Source: Clostridiales bacterium (GTDB taxonomy: Bacteria > Bacillota > Clostridia > Clostridiales > Clostridiaceae). From it: 62,314 bases of DNA. The stretch is from the NCBI GenBank assembly GCA_012519845.1, contig JAAYPK010000011.1:1-62314 (forward strand), in the 5' to 3' direction. Of the stretch, positions 20,290 to 28,895 are shown piece by piece (the stretch's first letter is position 1; each line of letters starts with the position of its first letter). Below the pieces are notes generated by a model. It was not told the DNA's origin. It was given only the letters and a program-made list of their open reading frames with translations, and ran no database searches. A program made the position numbers and the translations under genes.

Positions 20290-20430
20290 TTACCAAACTG
20301 GTTTTCTAGTGTAGCACATTTTACATATTCCACCACATGATGCATCTGCTGCTAATTGAGATTCTTCTGATAATTCTTCAAATAAATCATCTATTAATTC
20401 ATCAATTAGTTTTTCATTATTATTCATCAT
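20290..20430 (-). CDS. RiPP precursor peptide, 46 aa, three Cys in the core
   Basis: This small gene encodes an acidic amphipathic leader (residues 8-24 include LIDELIDDLFEELSEES) followed by LAADA and a Cys-containing C-terminus SCGGICKMCYTRKPVW, ending in Trp46. Cys32, Cys36 and Cys39 are the only cysteines. The ATG at 20430 follows AAGGGGGGATTTTT, the same strong ribosome site as ilvC, and a TTGACA promoter lies upstream. Directly downstream come four radical SAM/SPASM genes and a leader-cleaving exporter, so it is almost certainly their substrate. The cleavage point is unclear: Ala30 (AADA) and Gly34 (CGG) are candidates and neither fits the double-glycine consensus well. Confidence 0.88.
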   Translation of the reverse strand: MMNNNEKLIDELIDDLFEELSEESQLAADASCGGICKMCYTRKPVW

Positions 20431-20481
20431 AAAAATCCCCCCTTTTTTCATTAGTAAATAAATGCATTATTTCCAATTACA

Positions 20482-20510
20482 ATGTTATATTAATATAATT
20501 TTTTTGTCAA
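20482..20510 (-). promoter_or_regulatory. promoter of the RiPP precursor gene
   Basis: TTGACA (-35, perfect) at 20505-20510, a 17-base AT spacer, and TAACAT (-10) at 20482-20487; TATAAC two bases nearer is an alternative. It lies about 50 bases upstream of the precursor ATG. Confidence 0.65.
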
Positions 20511-20721
20511 CGAATTTTTGATATTTTATCATTTCTATAGGTTTACATTTAACATTAACTCAATATATATATGTTTTAATTTTTAAATTAATAAAATAAC
20601 TTATTGTATCTAAGGTAATTCCTGGCATCTTTATGTATATTTCGACAGCGTGAACCTTCTAGTTAATAGAATTTATTCCTAATAAAATTATTAGAGATAT
20701 TACATAACAAATCCATAAAAA
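20511..20721. other. non-coding spacer
   Basis: This AT-rich spacer lies between the RiPP promoter and the chemoreceptor terminator; with the promoter and precursor leader it makes a gene-free stretch of about 370 bases. I found no ORF with a ribosome site, tRNA or known riboswitch in it. One less AT-rich patch (around 20640-20670, CGACAGCGTGAACC) has no evident meaning. Confidence 0.5.
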
Positions 20722-20773
20722 AGGTTGCTATATATGATAATGTTAATTCATTAAATCCATATAATAACAACCT
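20722..20773 (-). terminator. terminator of the chemoreceptor gene
   Basis: AGGTTG pairs with CAACCT across an AT-rich partly paired loop, and a run of six T follows on the minus strand. It is similar in sequence to the 20207-20259 hairpin, including the loop ATTTAATGAA. Confidence 0.7.
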
Positions 20774-20799
20774 GAAGTGTTATGAAATCTTTATAAAGC

Positions 20800-22509
20800 T
20801 TATAATTTAAATTGACTGAAAATATTTTTCAACTTATCTGAATAGTCAATACTGTCACCAACTACATCATAAGTTTTAGTCGTTAAATTAACTATATCTG
20901 ATGTCTTTTCTGCTATATCTTTAATTCCAATTGATGAATTTTTCATGGTTATATTAATGCTGGAAATAGCTTCAGAAATGTTTTCCATCGTTATTGAAAG
21001 TGTATTTATTGAATCACTTATGAGATTTGTATTACTTTCAAACAAATCTGCATCATTCCTGTATTGTTCACCTATTTTCGTAAATTCTTCATAATCATTA
21101 AAAACATTTGAATTTAAGAATTCTAATGTTTGATTCATGCAAATTGTCATTTTTTCTACTGCACTATTAACTTCATTAACGATTTCAGTTATTCCCTTAA
21201 CAGTTTCAGAAGATTGATTTGCTAAACTTCCAATTTCACTAGCAACTACTGCAAATCCTTTCCCAGATTCTCCTGCCCTAGCTGCTTCAATTGATGCATT
21301 TAATGCTAGCATACTTGTTTGTCCTGTTATCTCCATAATTGCATTTGCTAATTTATTTATCTTATTAACTGATTTAGCTTGTTCTATAGCCACTTCATTT
21401 TTTTCTTTAAGTTCTACCCATAATTTTCTTGTATTATCCTTGGAAAGAGTTATTATCTTCTCATTATTTTCTGCTCTAACTAATATTTCTTCAGCAACTT
21501 TTGAACACTCATCTGATAATAAATTAATATTTCTTACTTTATCTTCGAATGATACTATATTATCATTTATATTATTAGTAGCAGTTGCTGTTTCTTCCAT
21601 TCCTGCCGCTAGTTCTTCAGTAGTAGCTGAGTTATCAGTTGAATTTTCATTAACAGAGTTTGTGACTTCCTTCAGGATAATAGCATTTTGAGATATATTA
21701 ACAGATGTATTTCCTATATCTTCAATAATCTTTCTTACATTCTCCCTCATTTCATAAAAAGCTCTACCAATTTGTCCTATTTCATCCCTTCTACTAATTA
21801 TTGCTTCATAGTTATCTGTTTTTGTAAAATCATATTTAGCAGTTTGCTCAACAGCCTTTTTTAATCTCTTTAAAGGAGTTACTAATTTATTCACACTTAA
21901 TAGAACAAGTATGTTTATGAATATTAATGCAATTACTTCTATAATAGCAATCTCTATTATAAAAAACAGTACTGGTTCCAATATTTCACTTTCATCTGCA
22001 GATATTACCAAAATAGAATTATTCTTAGGGCATATATAATATCCTGCATACTTTTTTACTCCTTTAAAATCATATTCTACCACTTTATTTTCTGGTACAT
22101 TTCCTTTTTTTAATTCATCTACTATCCCTAAAACTATATTATTCTCCACAGATTTACCAATCTTATCAGCTGTAGGATGATATATCATAGTTCCATCTTT
22201 TGATACTAAATATGCATAGCTTGAATCAATACCTTGAATTTTAATATTTTTCAATAAATCTTTTGCATCAGATTCTGAAAGTTTATCGCCCTTTATGCTA
22301 TTATTCACTAAAATCCCATATGATACAGATAAATTCTCCATATTGTTTTTCACTTGCTGTTTCATGTTTTTCCCGTAACTTACAGTTGCAACGATTACAC
22401 TAAGAAGTATAGCAAAAATAACCACTAAATCACATAAAATCATAATTCTAATTTTTAATGTTTTTGCCCCATATAGTTTTCCCTTATTTTCCTTATTTCC
22501 CTTAACCAT
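20800..22509 (-). CDS. methyl-accepting chemotaxis protein with single Cache domain
   Basis: The 569-residue receptor has a membrane helix at about 20-42 and an extracellular Cache-type domain (about 45-180, with [15 protein letters not shown] and [16 protein letters not shown]). A second helix (about 182-208), a HAMP domain and the cytoplasmic signalling domain follow; the hairpin tip is recognisable in [22 protein letters not shown]. It senses a small ligand and controls CheA. The start is the ATG at 22509, 8 bases after GAGG; a GTG nine bases upstream is less likely. No che genes are nearby. Ligand unknown. Confidence 0.93.
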   Translation of the reverse strand: MVKGNKENKGKLYGAKTLKIRIMILCDLVVIFAILLSVIVATVSYGKNMKQQVKNNMENLSVSYGILVNNSIKGDKLSESDAKDLLKNIKIQGIDSSYAYLVSKDGTMIYHPTADKIGKSVENNIVLGIVDELKKGNVPENKVVEYDFKGVKKYAGYYICPKNNSILVISADESEILEPVLFFIIEIAIIEVIALIFINILVLLSVNKLVTPLKRLKKAVEQTAKYDFTKTDNYEAIISRRDEIGQIGRAFYEMRENVRKIIEDIGNTSVNISQNAIILKEVTNSVNENSTDNSATTEELAAGMEETATATNNINDNIVSFEDKVRNINLLSDECSKVAEEILVRAENNEKIITLSKDNTRKLWVELKEKNEVAIEQAKSVNKINKLANAIMEITGQTSMLALNASIEAARAGESGKGFAVVASEIGSLANQSSETVKGITEIVNEVNSAVEKMTICMNQTLEFLNSNVFNDYEEFTKIGEQYRNDADLFESNTNLISDSINTLSITMENISEAISSINITMKNSSIGIKDIAEKTSDIVNLTTKTYDVVGDSIDYSDKLKNIFSQFKL

Positions 22510-22636
22510 AAATAACACCTCAAATTCTATAATATAATCTATATTCGTACTAATTGGTAAAAACTTTAATATTACATAAAAATTAGGTGTTAATATTTCA
22601 AAGACATTTTATCTTCATTACTTTTTAAATAAAAAA

Positions 22637-22669
22637 ACTAGACATTTCTACTTGATAAAAATATCTAGT
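22637..22669 (-). terminator. terminator after the actin-like kinase gene
   Basis: ACTAGA pairs with TCTAGT across a 21-base loop, followed by a run of seven T on the minus strand. It lies about 80 bases downstream of the 22752 stop. Confidence 0.6.
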
Positions 22670-22751
22670 CCTACTGATTACTGATTTAATGTTGGTTTGG
22701 AAAAGTTGATTAAAATATTCTCTTACATATATTATAATTTATCTTATCAAA

Positions 22752-23867
22752 CTACTTCTCGTCTATAGACTTATACATAGTCTCCCAAGGTCTATTGCAA
22801 GCTATGGGAAATCCAACACCAAAAACAGTCCCTAACGATATACAAACAGATTTAGAATATTCAGAAAATGATGCTGCCATTGCAGTTCCATCATGAACCA
22901 AAGTTATCTTATATCTTTCCCCTAATTTTTCGTATAAAACCTTACTAAGATATGTTTCATAATTGTCAGTAATTAATCTTAATTTTCCATAGCCACCCCT
23001 ATTCTTAAATTTTCCATTTTCAATATAATTCGCTACACTTATTACAATTTCATTATTTAAGTCATAATTATTTTTTTTGCATAAATCAATTGTATCAATT
23101 ATACAATTGATTATATATTCATCTTCTTGTTTTGCCTCCTCCTTTTCCTCTAATTCATTATCATATTCCCACTTAACATACTTAGCTTTTACCTTTTCAA
23201 GTATATGAACTTCATTAATTTTTTCCTCTTCTAATCTTATTACACTTCTTTTTATAAAACTTTGGCCAAAATCTAGTGCTAAATTATACTTATTATTATT
23301 TTTTTTTGTAATATATTTTGCCAATCCTCTAATAGCTACTTGTGATGGATTTTCTGATAAAATAATATTATAGCGTTTTTCTTCTAACTTAAAAACTTCG
23401 TCAATACACTCCTTTATTATCTTTCCAAATCTTTCGTTAGCAAGACCGCCTACCAAAATTACATTTTCTATCTCAGCCCAGTAATTCCAATGTTCATCTT
23501 TCCAATCTAATCTTTTTACTCTATTTTCCTTCTCGCCTTTTTTTAAAGTTAATAAAATTATTCCAAGTCTTTTTCCAAATTGCCTAATAATATCTACAGC
23601 AACTTCTTTAACTAATTCATTATTAGCATCAAGACATTTTTCAAGATATTGTGGTAACTGTCTATCCTCTATATCCTGTAACTCCAAACCTAAAGCTTTA
23701 CTATTTCTTTTAATTTTTTCAATAAATAAATTTGTTGAAAATAACTCTAAAGCAGACTTACCTTTTATATCTTCATCTATTATATTATTAGGATACTTTT
23801 CTATTATCAATTTATTTATTGATACATTTGATAATAAAAAGCCATTCTTCACAAAAGGATTATTCAT
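22752..23867 (-). CDS. actin-like/sugar-kinase-fold ATPase with permuted motif order
   Basis: The 371 residues belong to no family I can name but show sugar-kinase/actin-type motifs. A glycine turn VILVGGLANERFG (136-148, like the adenosine motif) is followed by SENPSQVAIRGLAKY, then LALDFGQSFIKRS (196-208, like phosphate-1). Near the C-terminus are LVHDGTAMAAS (catalytic Asp region) and CISLGTVFGVGFP (phosphate-2-like). In ordinary hexokinase/ROK proteins phosphate-1 comes first, so the order looks circularly permuted. A highly charged Glu/Lys segment lies near 235-250. The site AGGGGGA precedes the ATG. Probably cytosolic; a sugar or acid kinase is possible but unproven. Confidence 0.6.
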   Translation of the reverse strand: MNNPFVKNGFLLSNVSINKLIIEKYPNNIIDEDIKGKSALELFSTNLFIEKIKRNSKALGLELQDIEDRQLPQYLEKCLDANNELVKEVAVDIIRQFGKRLGIILLTLKKGEKENRVKRLDWKDEHWNYWAEIENVILVGGLANERFGKIIKECIDEVFKLEEKRYNIILSENPSQVAIRGLAKYITKKNNNKYNLALDFGQSFIKRSVIRLEEEKINEVHILEKVKAKYVKWEYDNELEEKEEAKQEDEYIINCIIDTIDLCKKNNYDLNNEIVISVANYIENGKFKNRGGYGKLRLITDNYETYLSKVLYEKLGERYKITLVHDGTAMAASFSEYSKSVCISLGTVFGVGFPIACNRPWETMYKSIDEK

Positions 23868-23951
23868 CTTTCTTCCCCCTAAATCAATATGTTTACTAAA
23901 ATGTCTAGCCTCATATAGTCATCATATTTTGTTAAATACTAAACACATAAT

Positions 23952-24503
23952 TTAGCATTTATTCACTATTAAATTAACTTTTCTATTTTTAGAATAAAAA
24001 TTAATAAAACTAAATAGTTTATTTTTAATTTCATAAAGCACATCTGCCTGATCACCTACAAAATTATCATGAGATACTATTATAACTATTTTATTCAATT
24101 CATGTGCAAGTTTACTGAACAGATTTAAAATATTTTCTCTATTTTCATTATCCAGTGATGCAACAGGTTCATCCGCTAGTATTATATCTGCATCATTAAT
24201 TAATGCTCTTGCTATAGCAACTCTTTGTTCTTCGCCTCCTGATAAATCAGTGCAATAATTATTCTCTACCTGCTTTAATCCTACATATTCAATTAAACTC
24301 TCCGATTTTAATTTTTTAGAATCAAAATAGTATGTACATTCCTTATTATTGCTTTGTATTAATCCTAATATATTTAAAAGAGATAACTTTCCACTTCCAG
24401 ATGCACCTCTAATTACATATAATGTACCTCTAGTAAAATTAACATCAACGTTATCAAGAATTAATCTGTTATATCGAACTGTTAAATTATTAATTTTTAG
24501 CAT
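23952..24503 (-). pseudogene. degenerate ABC transporter ATPase (LolD/bacteriocin-export type)
   Basis: The 183 residues resemble the MacB/LolD-type ATPases used in bacteriocin export or immunity, with signature LSGGEEQRVAIARAL, Walker B IILADEPVASLD and switch IIVSHD. Two defects are visible. Walker A reads GASGSGKLS, so the Ser/Thr that must follow the Lys is Leu. The segment between Walker A and the signature is too short and lacks the Q-loop; it jumps from YYFDSKK to ESLIEYVGL, as if some 40 residues were deleted in frame. Normal members exceed 200 residues. No cognate permease is intact nearby. The start is tentative (ATG 24503, weak ribosome site). Probably non-functional. Confidence 0.7.
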
Positions 24504-24551
24504 GTTATTCACATCCAATCTTTTTAATAACCTATTTATATTTTGTGTTTA

Positions 24552-24587
24552 AAGGAATTTTCAGTCTAAAGGCTGAACAGGCTCCTT
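24552..24587 (-). terminator. hairpin after the 40-residue peptide gene
   Basis: AAGGA/TCCTT and TTCAG/CTGAA form an interrupted stem just downstream of the small peptide gene. The T-run is weak, so it may be an attenuator or only a processing structure. Confidence 0.4.
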
Positions 24588-24608
24588 AAACCCAAACAAA
24601 TTATCTTA

Positions 24609-24731
24609 TTAGAATTGTATATTTAACTCAACAGTAGTTGATGTACTTTCTCCAGTTGCATGAAATACTTGACTTACTGGCGTCTGATAAAAGCCAGTAA
24701 CAAAGGTATATCCTTTTGTTTTTATAATCAT
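24609..24731 (-). CDS. 40-residue peptide of unknown function, possible bacteriocin-like precursor
   Basis: An ORF of 40 codons starts at the ATG 24731, directly after the strong site GGGGAGGGAAT. The product is rich in Thr, Ser and aromatic residues (contains GYTFVTGFYQTPVSQVF, then ATGESTSTTVELNIQF), has no Cys and no obvious signal peptide or membrane helix. It precedes the degenerate ABC ATPase, whose type often accompanies secreted peptides. It could be a peptide precursor, or the surviving piece of a decayed gene. I do not recognise the family; the good ribosome site is the main evidence that it is translated. Confidence 0.5.
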   Translation of the reverse strand: MIIKTKGYTFVTGFYQTPVSQVFHATGESTSTTVELNIQF

Positions 24732-24739
24732 ATTCCCTC

Positions 24740-25230
24740 CCCTTTTACTATTCTTTTATAAAAAGTAAACAATCCACTTTAAAATTCTTAATTATGTACA
24801 CTTTCCAAATTTTAAATTCTTTATTTTTCATAAAATGTCAATTCTAATTTATATCGCTTTTTTGATAAATTTTCAAGATGATTAATTATCATCTGACTAG
24901 TCAAGACCAAAGCTGAGACATTTTTCAGTTTCTTTGTACTCACTTATTAACTTGCTAATTTCTGTAGGCTTCTAATAAAGATTGATCAAAATATCTCTTA
25001 TAAGTGGCTTACTTCAGTGAAGTTGAATAATCATTTAGAGTTACTTTAATCTCAAACTGTTGCTACTTTTGCATTTATTTCATTAGATAGCTACCTACAT
25101 AATTGCATTAATTAAGTTATAAACTACAAGAATAGTTACGTATATTTTGATTTCCAGAAGAAGTATTTAACCATTCCTCTATAATTAACTATCCCCCTGC
25201 TTTCCATAATTTTATTTTGGTGTTTATAAC
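24740..25230 (-). other. intergenic stretch with remnant of a decayed gene
   Basis: About 490 bases hold no intact ORF. On the minus strand, codons upstream of the stop at 24821-24823 read VLTSQMIINHLENLSKKRYK, and the piece just before it in another frame reads EISKLISEYKETEKCLSFG. This is protein-like sequence broken by at least one frameshift and several stops. A segment of about 30 bases near 24850-24880 recurs imperfectly near 25310-25340, just after the glmS stop. The stretch probably belongs to the same decayed locus as the degenerate ABC gene. No family could be named. Confidence 0.4.
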
Positions 25231-25255
25231 ATTTATCATAATCTTTTATAAAAAA

Positions 25256-25286
25256 ACACACTCCTACAACTAAAATAAGAGTGTGT
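25256..25286 (-). terminator. glmS terminator
   Basis: ACACACTC pairs with GAGTGTGT across a 15-base loop, with A/T-runs on both sides. It lies about 80 bases after the glmS stop. Confidence 0.85.
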
Positions 25287-25368
25287 TTTTTATTAATTCA
25301 AATATTATGATATATATTGCTTTTTTTGATAATTTTTCAAGCTAATTTCATCCATGTGTAATAATTCT

Positions 25369-27195
25369 TTATTCCACAGTTACTGATTTTGCTAAGTTTC
25401 TTGGCTTATCTATATCATAACCCTTTTCCTTAGCAGTATAATAAGCTAAAAGTTGCAATGCTACTGCTGCTAAAATTGGCGCCACTCTATTAGATATTCT
25501 TGGAATTTTAATAACTTCATCAAATACAGATGAATCAAGTACATCTCCTTCATAAGCTACACCTACAACGTAAGCTCCTCTTGCTTTTACTTCTACTATA
25601 TTACTTATCATTTTTTCTCTTAATTGTTCTTGAGTTAATAATGCTATTACCTTAGTACCTTGTTCAATTAACGCAATTGGTCCATGCTTTAATTCGCCAC
25701 CAGCATAAGCTTCAGAATGAATATAAGTTATTTCCTTAAGCTTTAGCGATCCTTCAAGAGCTAATGAATAATCAGCACCTCTTCCAAGGAAGAATAAATC
25801 TTGTTCCTTAGCAATTATTTTAGCTACCTTTTCAATACTTGAAGTATCTTTTAATAATTCTTCAATTTTTTCTGGTAATTCTAATAATCCTTCTTTTATT
25901 AAACCTTCAATATTATTATCTAAGGTACCAGTTAACTCTCCAAAATATAATCCAAGAGAGTGCATTATAACAACTTGAGTTGTATATGCTTTTGTTGAAG
26001 CAACTGCTATTTCTGGTCCTGCCATTGTATAAATAACATGATCTGCTTCTCTTGAAATAGTACTTCCTACAACATTAGTAATAGCTAAAGTCTTAGCTCC
26101 TTTTTTCTTACAATCTCTAAGTACAGCAAGTGTATCTGCTGTTTCCCCTGATTGACTTACAGTTATAACTAAAGATTTCTTAGTTACTAATGGATCTCTA
26201 TATCTAAATTCTGATGCAATGTCTACTTCTACAGGAATTAATGCATGTTTTTCAATTGAAGCTTTGCCCATTAATCCTGCATGATATGCAGTACCACAAG
26301 CAACAATAAATATTCTATCAATATTTTGAAGTTCTTCTTTTGTTAACTCAAAATCGTCAAACTTAACCCCATGATCCATGGCAATTCTTGATAACATAGT
26401 TTCCTTTATTGCCTTTGGTTGTTCATTAATTTCCTTTAACATAAATGAATCATATCCACCTTTTTCAGCGGCATCTTGACTCCAAGTAACCTTATAAATC
26501 TCTTTATCTATTTTACTTCCATCTGCATTTAATAATTGAACTCCATTATTATCTGCAACTACAAATTCTTTATCATCTAATAAATATACATCTCTAGTAT
26601 AGCTAATTACTGCTGGTATATCTGAAGCTAAAAATGTTTCTCCATCTCCAAGACCAACAATTAATGGACTGTCTTTTCTTACTGCAACTAATTTATTTGG
26701 TTCTTTGCTTGATACTACACCTATGGCATAACTTCCTTCTAATCTTTCAGTTGCCTTAACTACAGCTTTAAATAAGTCCCCTTCATAATAATAATCTACT
26801 AAATTAGGAATAACTTCTGTATCAGTTTCTGATAAAAAGTTATATCCTTCACCTTTCAACCATTCTCTAAGTTCAAGATAATTTTCTATAATTCCATTAT
26901 GAACTACAGTAATATCACTTTTTGAGCTCTTGTGAGGATGAGAATTTATATCTGAAGGTTCTCCATGAGTTGCCCATCTTGTATGACCTATTCCAACCAC
27001 TCCATTAAGTCCATTTTTAGATAAAGCTTTCTCTAAATTTGCAAGACGTCCTTTATGCTTTACAACCTTAACGTCGTTATCCTGAACAACAGCAATACCT
27101 GCTGAGTCATATCCTCTATATTCTAATTTTGATAATCCATCTAATAAAAAGTCTGATGCATTTTTATTTCCAACATATCCTACTATTCCACACAT
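25369..27195 (-). CDS. glmS: glutamine-fructose-6-phosphate aminotransferase
   Basis: This 608-residue enzyme makes glucosamine-6-phosphate from fructose-6-phosphate and glutamine for cell-wall precursors. The N-terminal glutaminase domain begins MCGIVGYVG (nucleophile Cys2) and has HTRWATHG. Two SIS isomerase domains follow, with VACGTAYHAG, SQSGETADT and the C-terminal KSVTVE ending. Length is standard. The leader carries a glmS ribozyme, so the mRNA is self-cleaved when glucosamine-6-phosphate is abundant. GGAAGG lies before the ATG. Monocistronic, with its own promoter and terminator. Confidence 0.98.
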   Translation of the reverse strand: MCGIVGYVGNKNASDFLLDGLSKLEYRGYDSAGIAVVQDNDVKVVKHKGRLANLEKALSKNGLNGVVGIGHTRWATHGEPSDINSHPHKSSKSDITVVHNGIIENYLELREWLKGEGYNFLSETDTEVIPNLVDYYYEGDLFKAVVKATERLEGSYAIGVVSSKEPNKLVAVRKDSPLIVGLGDGETFLASDIPAVISYTRDVYLLDDKEFVVADNNGVQLLNADGSKIDKEIYKVTWSQDAAEKGGYDSFMLKEINEQPKAIKETMLSRIAMDHGVKFDDFELTKEELQNIDRIFIVACGTAYHAGLMGKASIEKHALIPVEVDIASEFRYRDPLVTKKSLVITVSQSGETADTLAVLRDCKKKGAKTLAITNVVGSTISREADHVIYTMAGPEIAVASTKAYTTQVVIMHSLGLYFGELTGTLDNNIEGLIKEGLLELPEKIEELLKDTSSIEKVAKIIAKEQDLFFLGRGADYSLALEGSLKLKEITYIHSEAYAGGELKHGPIALIEQGTKVIALLTQEQLREKMISNIVEVKARGAYVVGVAYEGDVLDSSVFDEVIKIPRISNRVAPILAAVALQLLAYYTAKEKGYDIDKPRNLAKSVTVE

Positions 27196-27304
27196 ATTAT
27201 TTCTACCTTCCTTTTTATGAATTTATTTAATCTCTTCTTTTAAGGCTTTATCCTAGCACATTTATTAATGATTAAAAAAAGACATAATAATCCTAAGATA
27301 TCTA

Positions 27305-27463
27305 AAAGCCATAAAATGAAGGCTTTAACACCAAGCTGAATTTGTACTACAAATCGCTTCATAGCTTTACCAGCTGTTTACGGTAGTGTGATACCGTGGG
27401 GCACCCGCCGAAGTCCTCGATACTCCCCAACCTCGTCAACTTAATTACTTAAGTCCTGGCGCT
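27305..27463 (-). ncRNA. glmS ribozyme/riboswitch
   Basis: On the minus strand the leader holds the glmS ribozyme hallmarks: a cleavage site A|GCGCC between 27463 and 27462, the core GACGAGGTTGGGGAG, then TCGGCGGGTGCCCC and pairing elements continuing to an AGCC/GGCT hairpin near 27305. It cleaves its own mRNA with glucosamine-6-phosphate as cofactor, leading to decay of the glmS message. The downstream boundary is approximate. Confidence 0.95.
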
Positions 27464-27537
27464 TAAATTAATTTTTATTATTTACTTTTTCTATATCCTT
27501 CACTTCCTTTATTTATTATTTTATGTCTTTAATGAAT

Positions 27538-27565
27538 ATTCTATCATAATTATTTTAATTGTCCA
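27538..27565 (-). promoter_or_regulatory. glmS promoter
   Basis: TGGACA at 27560-27565, a 16-base spacer and TAGAAT at 27538-27543, located about 75 bases upstream of the ribozyme cleavage site. Confidence 0.55.
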
Positions 27566-27608
27566 CAAAAACAATTCAGTCTTTATAATAATGTAATAAA
27601 TTGAAAAA

Positions 27609-27642
27609 GAGATTAAGCTTTTCTTTTAGATGCTTAATCTCT
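27609..27642 (-). terminator. terminator of the trans-sulfuration gene
   Basis: AGAGATTAAGC and GCTTAATCTCT form an 11-bp stem with a 12-base loop, followed by TTTTTC on the minus strand, 8 bases after the stop codon. Confidence 0.9.
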
Positions 27643-27649
27643 AATTATA

Positions 27650-28795
27650 TTATTCCAATCCTTGTTTTAAATCTTCAATTAAATCTGATATGTTTTCAAT
27701 TCCTACTGCTAATCTTAATAGTTTATCATCAATTCCCAACTTCTTTTTTAATTCATCACTTACTTCAGCATGAGTTTGAGTTATAGGATATGTTATTAAA
27801 GTTTCTACACCTCCTAAACTTTCAGCATAACTTATTACCCTTACTCTTTCTAATAACTTAGGTACTATACTGCTATCTTTTACTCTAAATGATAAGGTTG
27901 TTCCAAACCCACTACTTTGACTTTTGTTTAATTCATACCCCTCATTATCTTCAAGGCCTACATAATATACATCTTCAACTTTATTATTATCTTTTAACCA
28001 ATTAGCTATTTTTATTGCATTTTCTTCTGCCCTATCAAGCCTTACATGAAGAGTTTTTATACCTCTTAAAAGTAGCCATGCTTCAAAAGCTCCTAGTGTT
28101 GCTCCAGTAGATACTTGAATATATCTGATTTTTTCAACTATATCCTCTTTATTTGAGATTACTATTCCTGAAAGAACATCATTATGTCCACCTAGATATT
28201 TTGTACCACTATGTACAACTATATCTGCTCCTAAAGTTAATGGTTTTTGAAAATATGGAGTTAAAAAAGTATTATCTACTATAAAAATTAAATTGTTCTT
28301 TTTTGATATTTTTGATATTTCTCTAATATCTGTTACCTTCATTGTTGGATTTGACGGAGTTTCTATTAAAATTCCTTTAGTATTCTTTTTTATAGAACTA
28401 TTAACTTCATCTAAATTAGTTGTATCAACAAAGGATGATTCAATACCAAAATTGTTATATATTTTTTCAAATAATCTGGAGGTTCCTCCATATAAATCTT
28501 CTGAAAGAATTATATGATCTCCACTTTTAAATAAATGTATACATGCTGTAATTGCTGCAAGACCTGTAGAAAAAGCTATAGCTCCTTTTCCTTGTTCTAA
28601 ATTACAAACTGTTTTTTCTAATTCTTCCACTGTTGGATTTTGTAATCTAGAGTAATCATATCCAGTACTTTTGTTTAATCCTGGATGTTTAAATGTTGCA
28701 CTTTGATATATAGGAAAGCTAATAGCGCCTGTCTTTTCATCCCCTCCAGATGCACCTCGTACAACTTCTGTTTCAAAACATATTTTATTATCCAT
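27650..28795 (-). CDS. metB: cystathionine gamma-synthase / trans-sulfuration PLP enzyme
   Basis: The 381-residue member of the Cys/Met metabolism PLP family shows YDYSRLQNPT near residue 45, SEDLYGGTSRLF, DNTFLTPYFQKPLTLGAD and the PLP lysine in HSGTKYLGGHNDV. It ends with the substrate-binding region SLGGVETLITYPITQTHAE and LLRLAVGIENISDLI. The family includes cystathionine gamma-synthase, gamma-lyase and O-acetylhomoserine sulfhydrylase. Control by a SAM-I riboswitch argues for methionine or cysteine synthesis, making gamma-synthase (MetB/MetI) the best guess, though lyase activity is not excluded. AGGAGG precedes the ATG. Confidence 0.85.
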   Translation of the reverse strand: MDNKICFETEVVRGASGGDEKTGAISFPIYQSATFKHPGLNKSTGYDYSRLQNPTVEELEKTVCNLEQGKGAIAFSTGLAAITACIHLFKSGDHIILSEDLYGGTSRLFEKIYNNFGIESSFVDTTNLDEVNSSIKKNTKGILIETPSNPTMKVTDIREISKISKKNNLIFIVDNTFLTPYFQKPLTLGADIVVHSGTKYLGGHNDVLSGIVISNKEDIVEKIRYIQVSTGATLGAFEAWLLLRGIKTLHVRLDRAEENAIKIANWLKDNNKVEDVYYVGLEDNEGYELNKSQSSGFGTTLSFRVKDSSIVPKLLERVRVISYAESLGGVETLITYPITQTHAEVSDELKKKLGIDDKLLRLAVGIENISDLIEDLKQGLE

Positions 28796-28832
28796 TTATT
28801 TCCCTCCTTATTTGTTGCCTATACGTAAAAAA

Positions 28833-28858
28833 AGTCGCTTCTTTTATAAGAAGCGACT
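28833..28858 (-). terminator. SAM-riboswitch expression-platform terminator
   Basis: AGTCGCTTCTT and AAGAAGCGACT form an 11-bp stem with a 4-base loop and a T-run on the minus strand, between the SAM-I aptamer and the coding region. Confidence 0.93.
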
Positions 28859-28895
28859 ATATAAAGTCAAAATAGTTTTAATGAAACTATAACAC

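Noticed and set aside
20290..20430. Precursor as a SCIFF/ranthipeptide of the standard clostridial type
   Set aside because: SCIFF peptides carry six Cys in a characteristic spacing near the C-terminus; this core has only three and a different leader.
24609..24731. Lactococcin 972-type bacteriocin
   Set aside because: The adjacent ABC ATPase type suggested it, but the peptide lacks a signal sequence and the aromatic C-terminal pattern, and no seven-helix partner gene is present.
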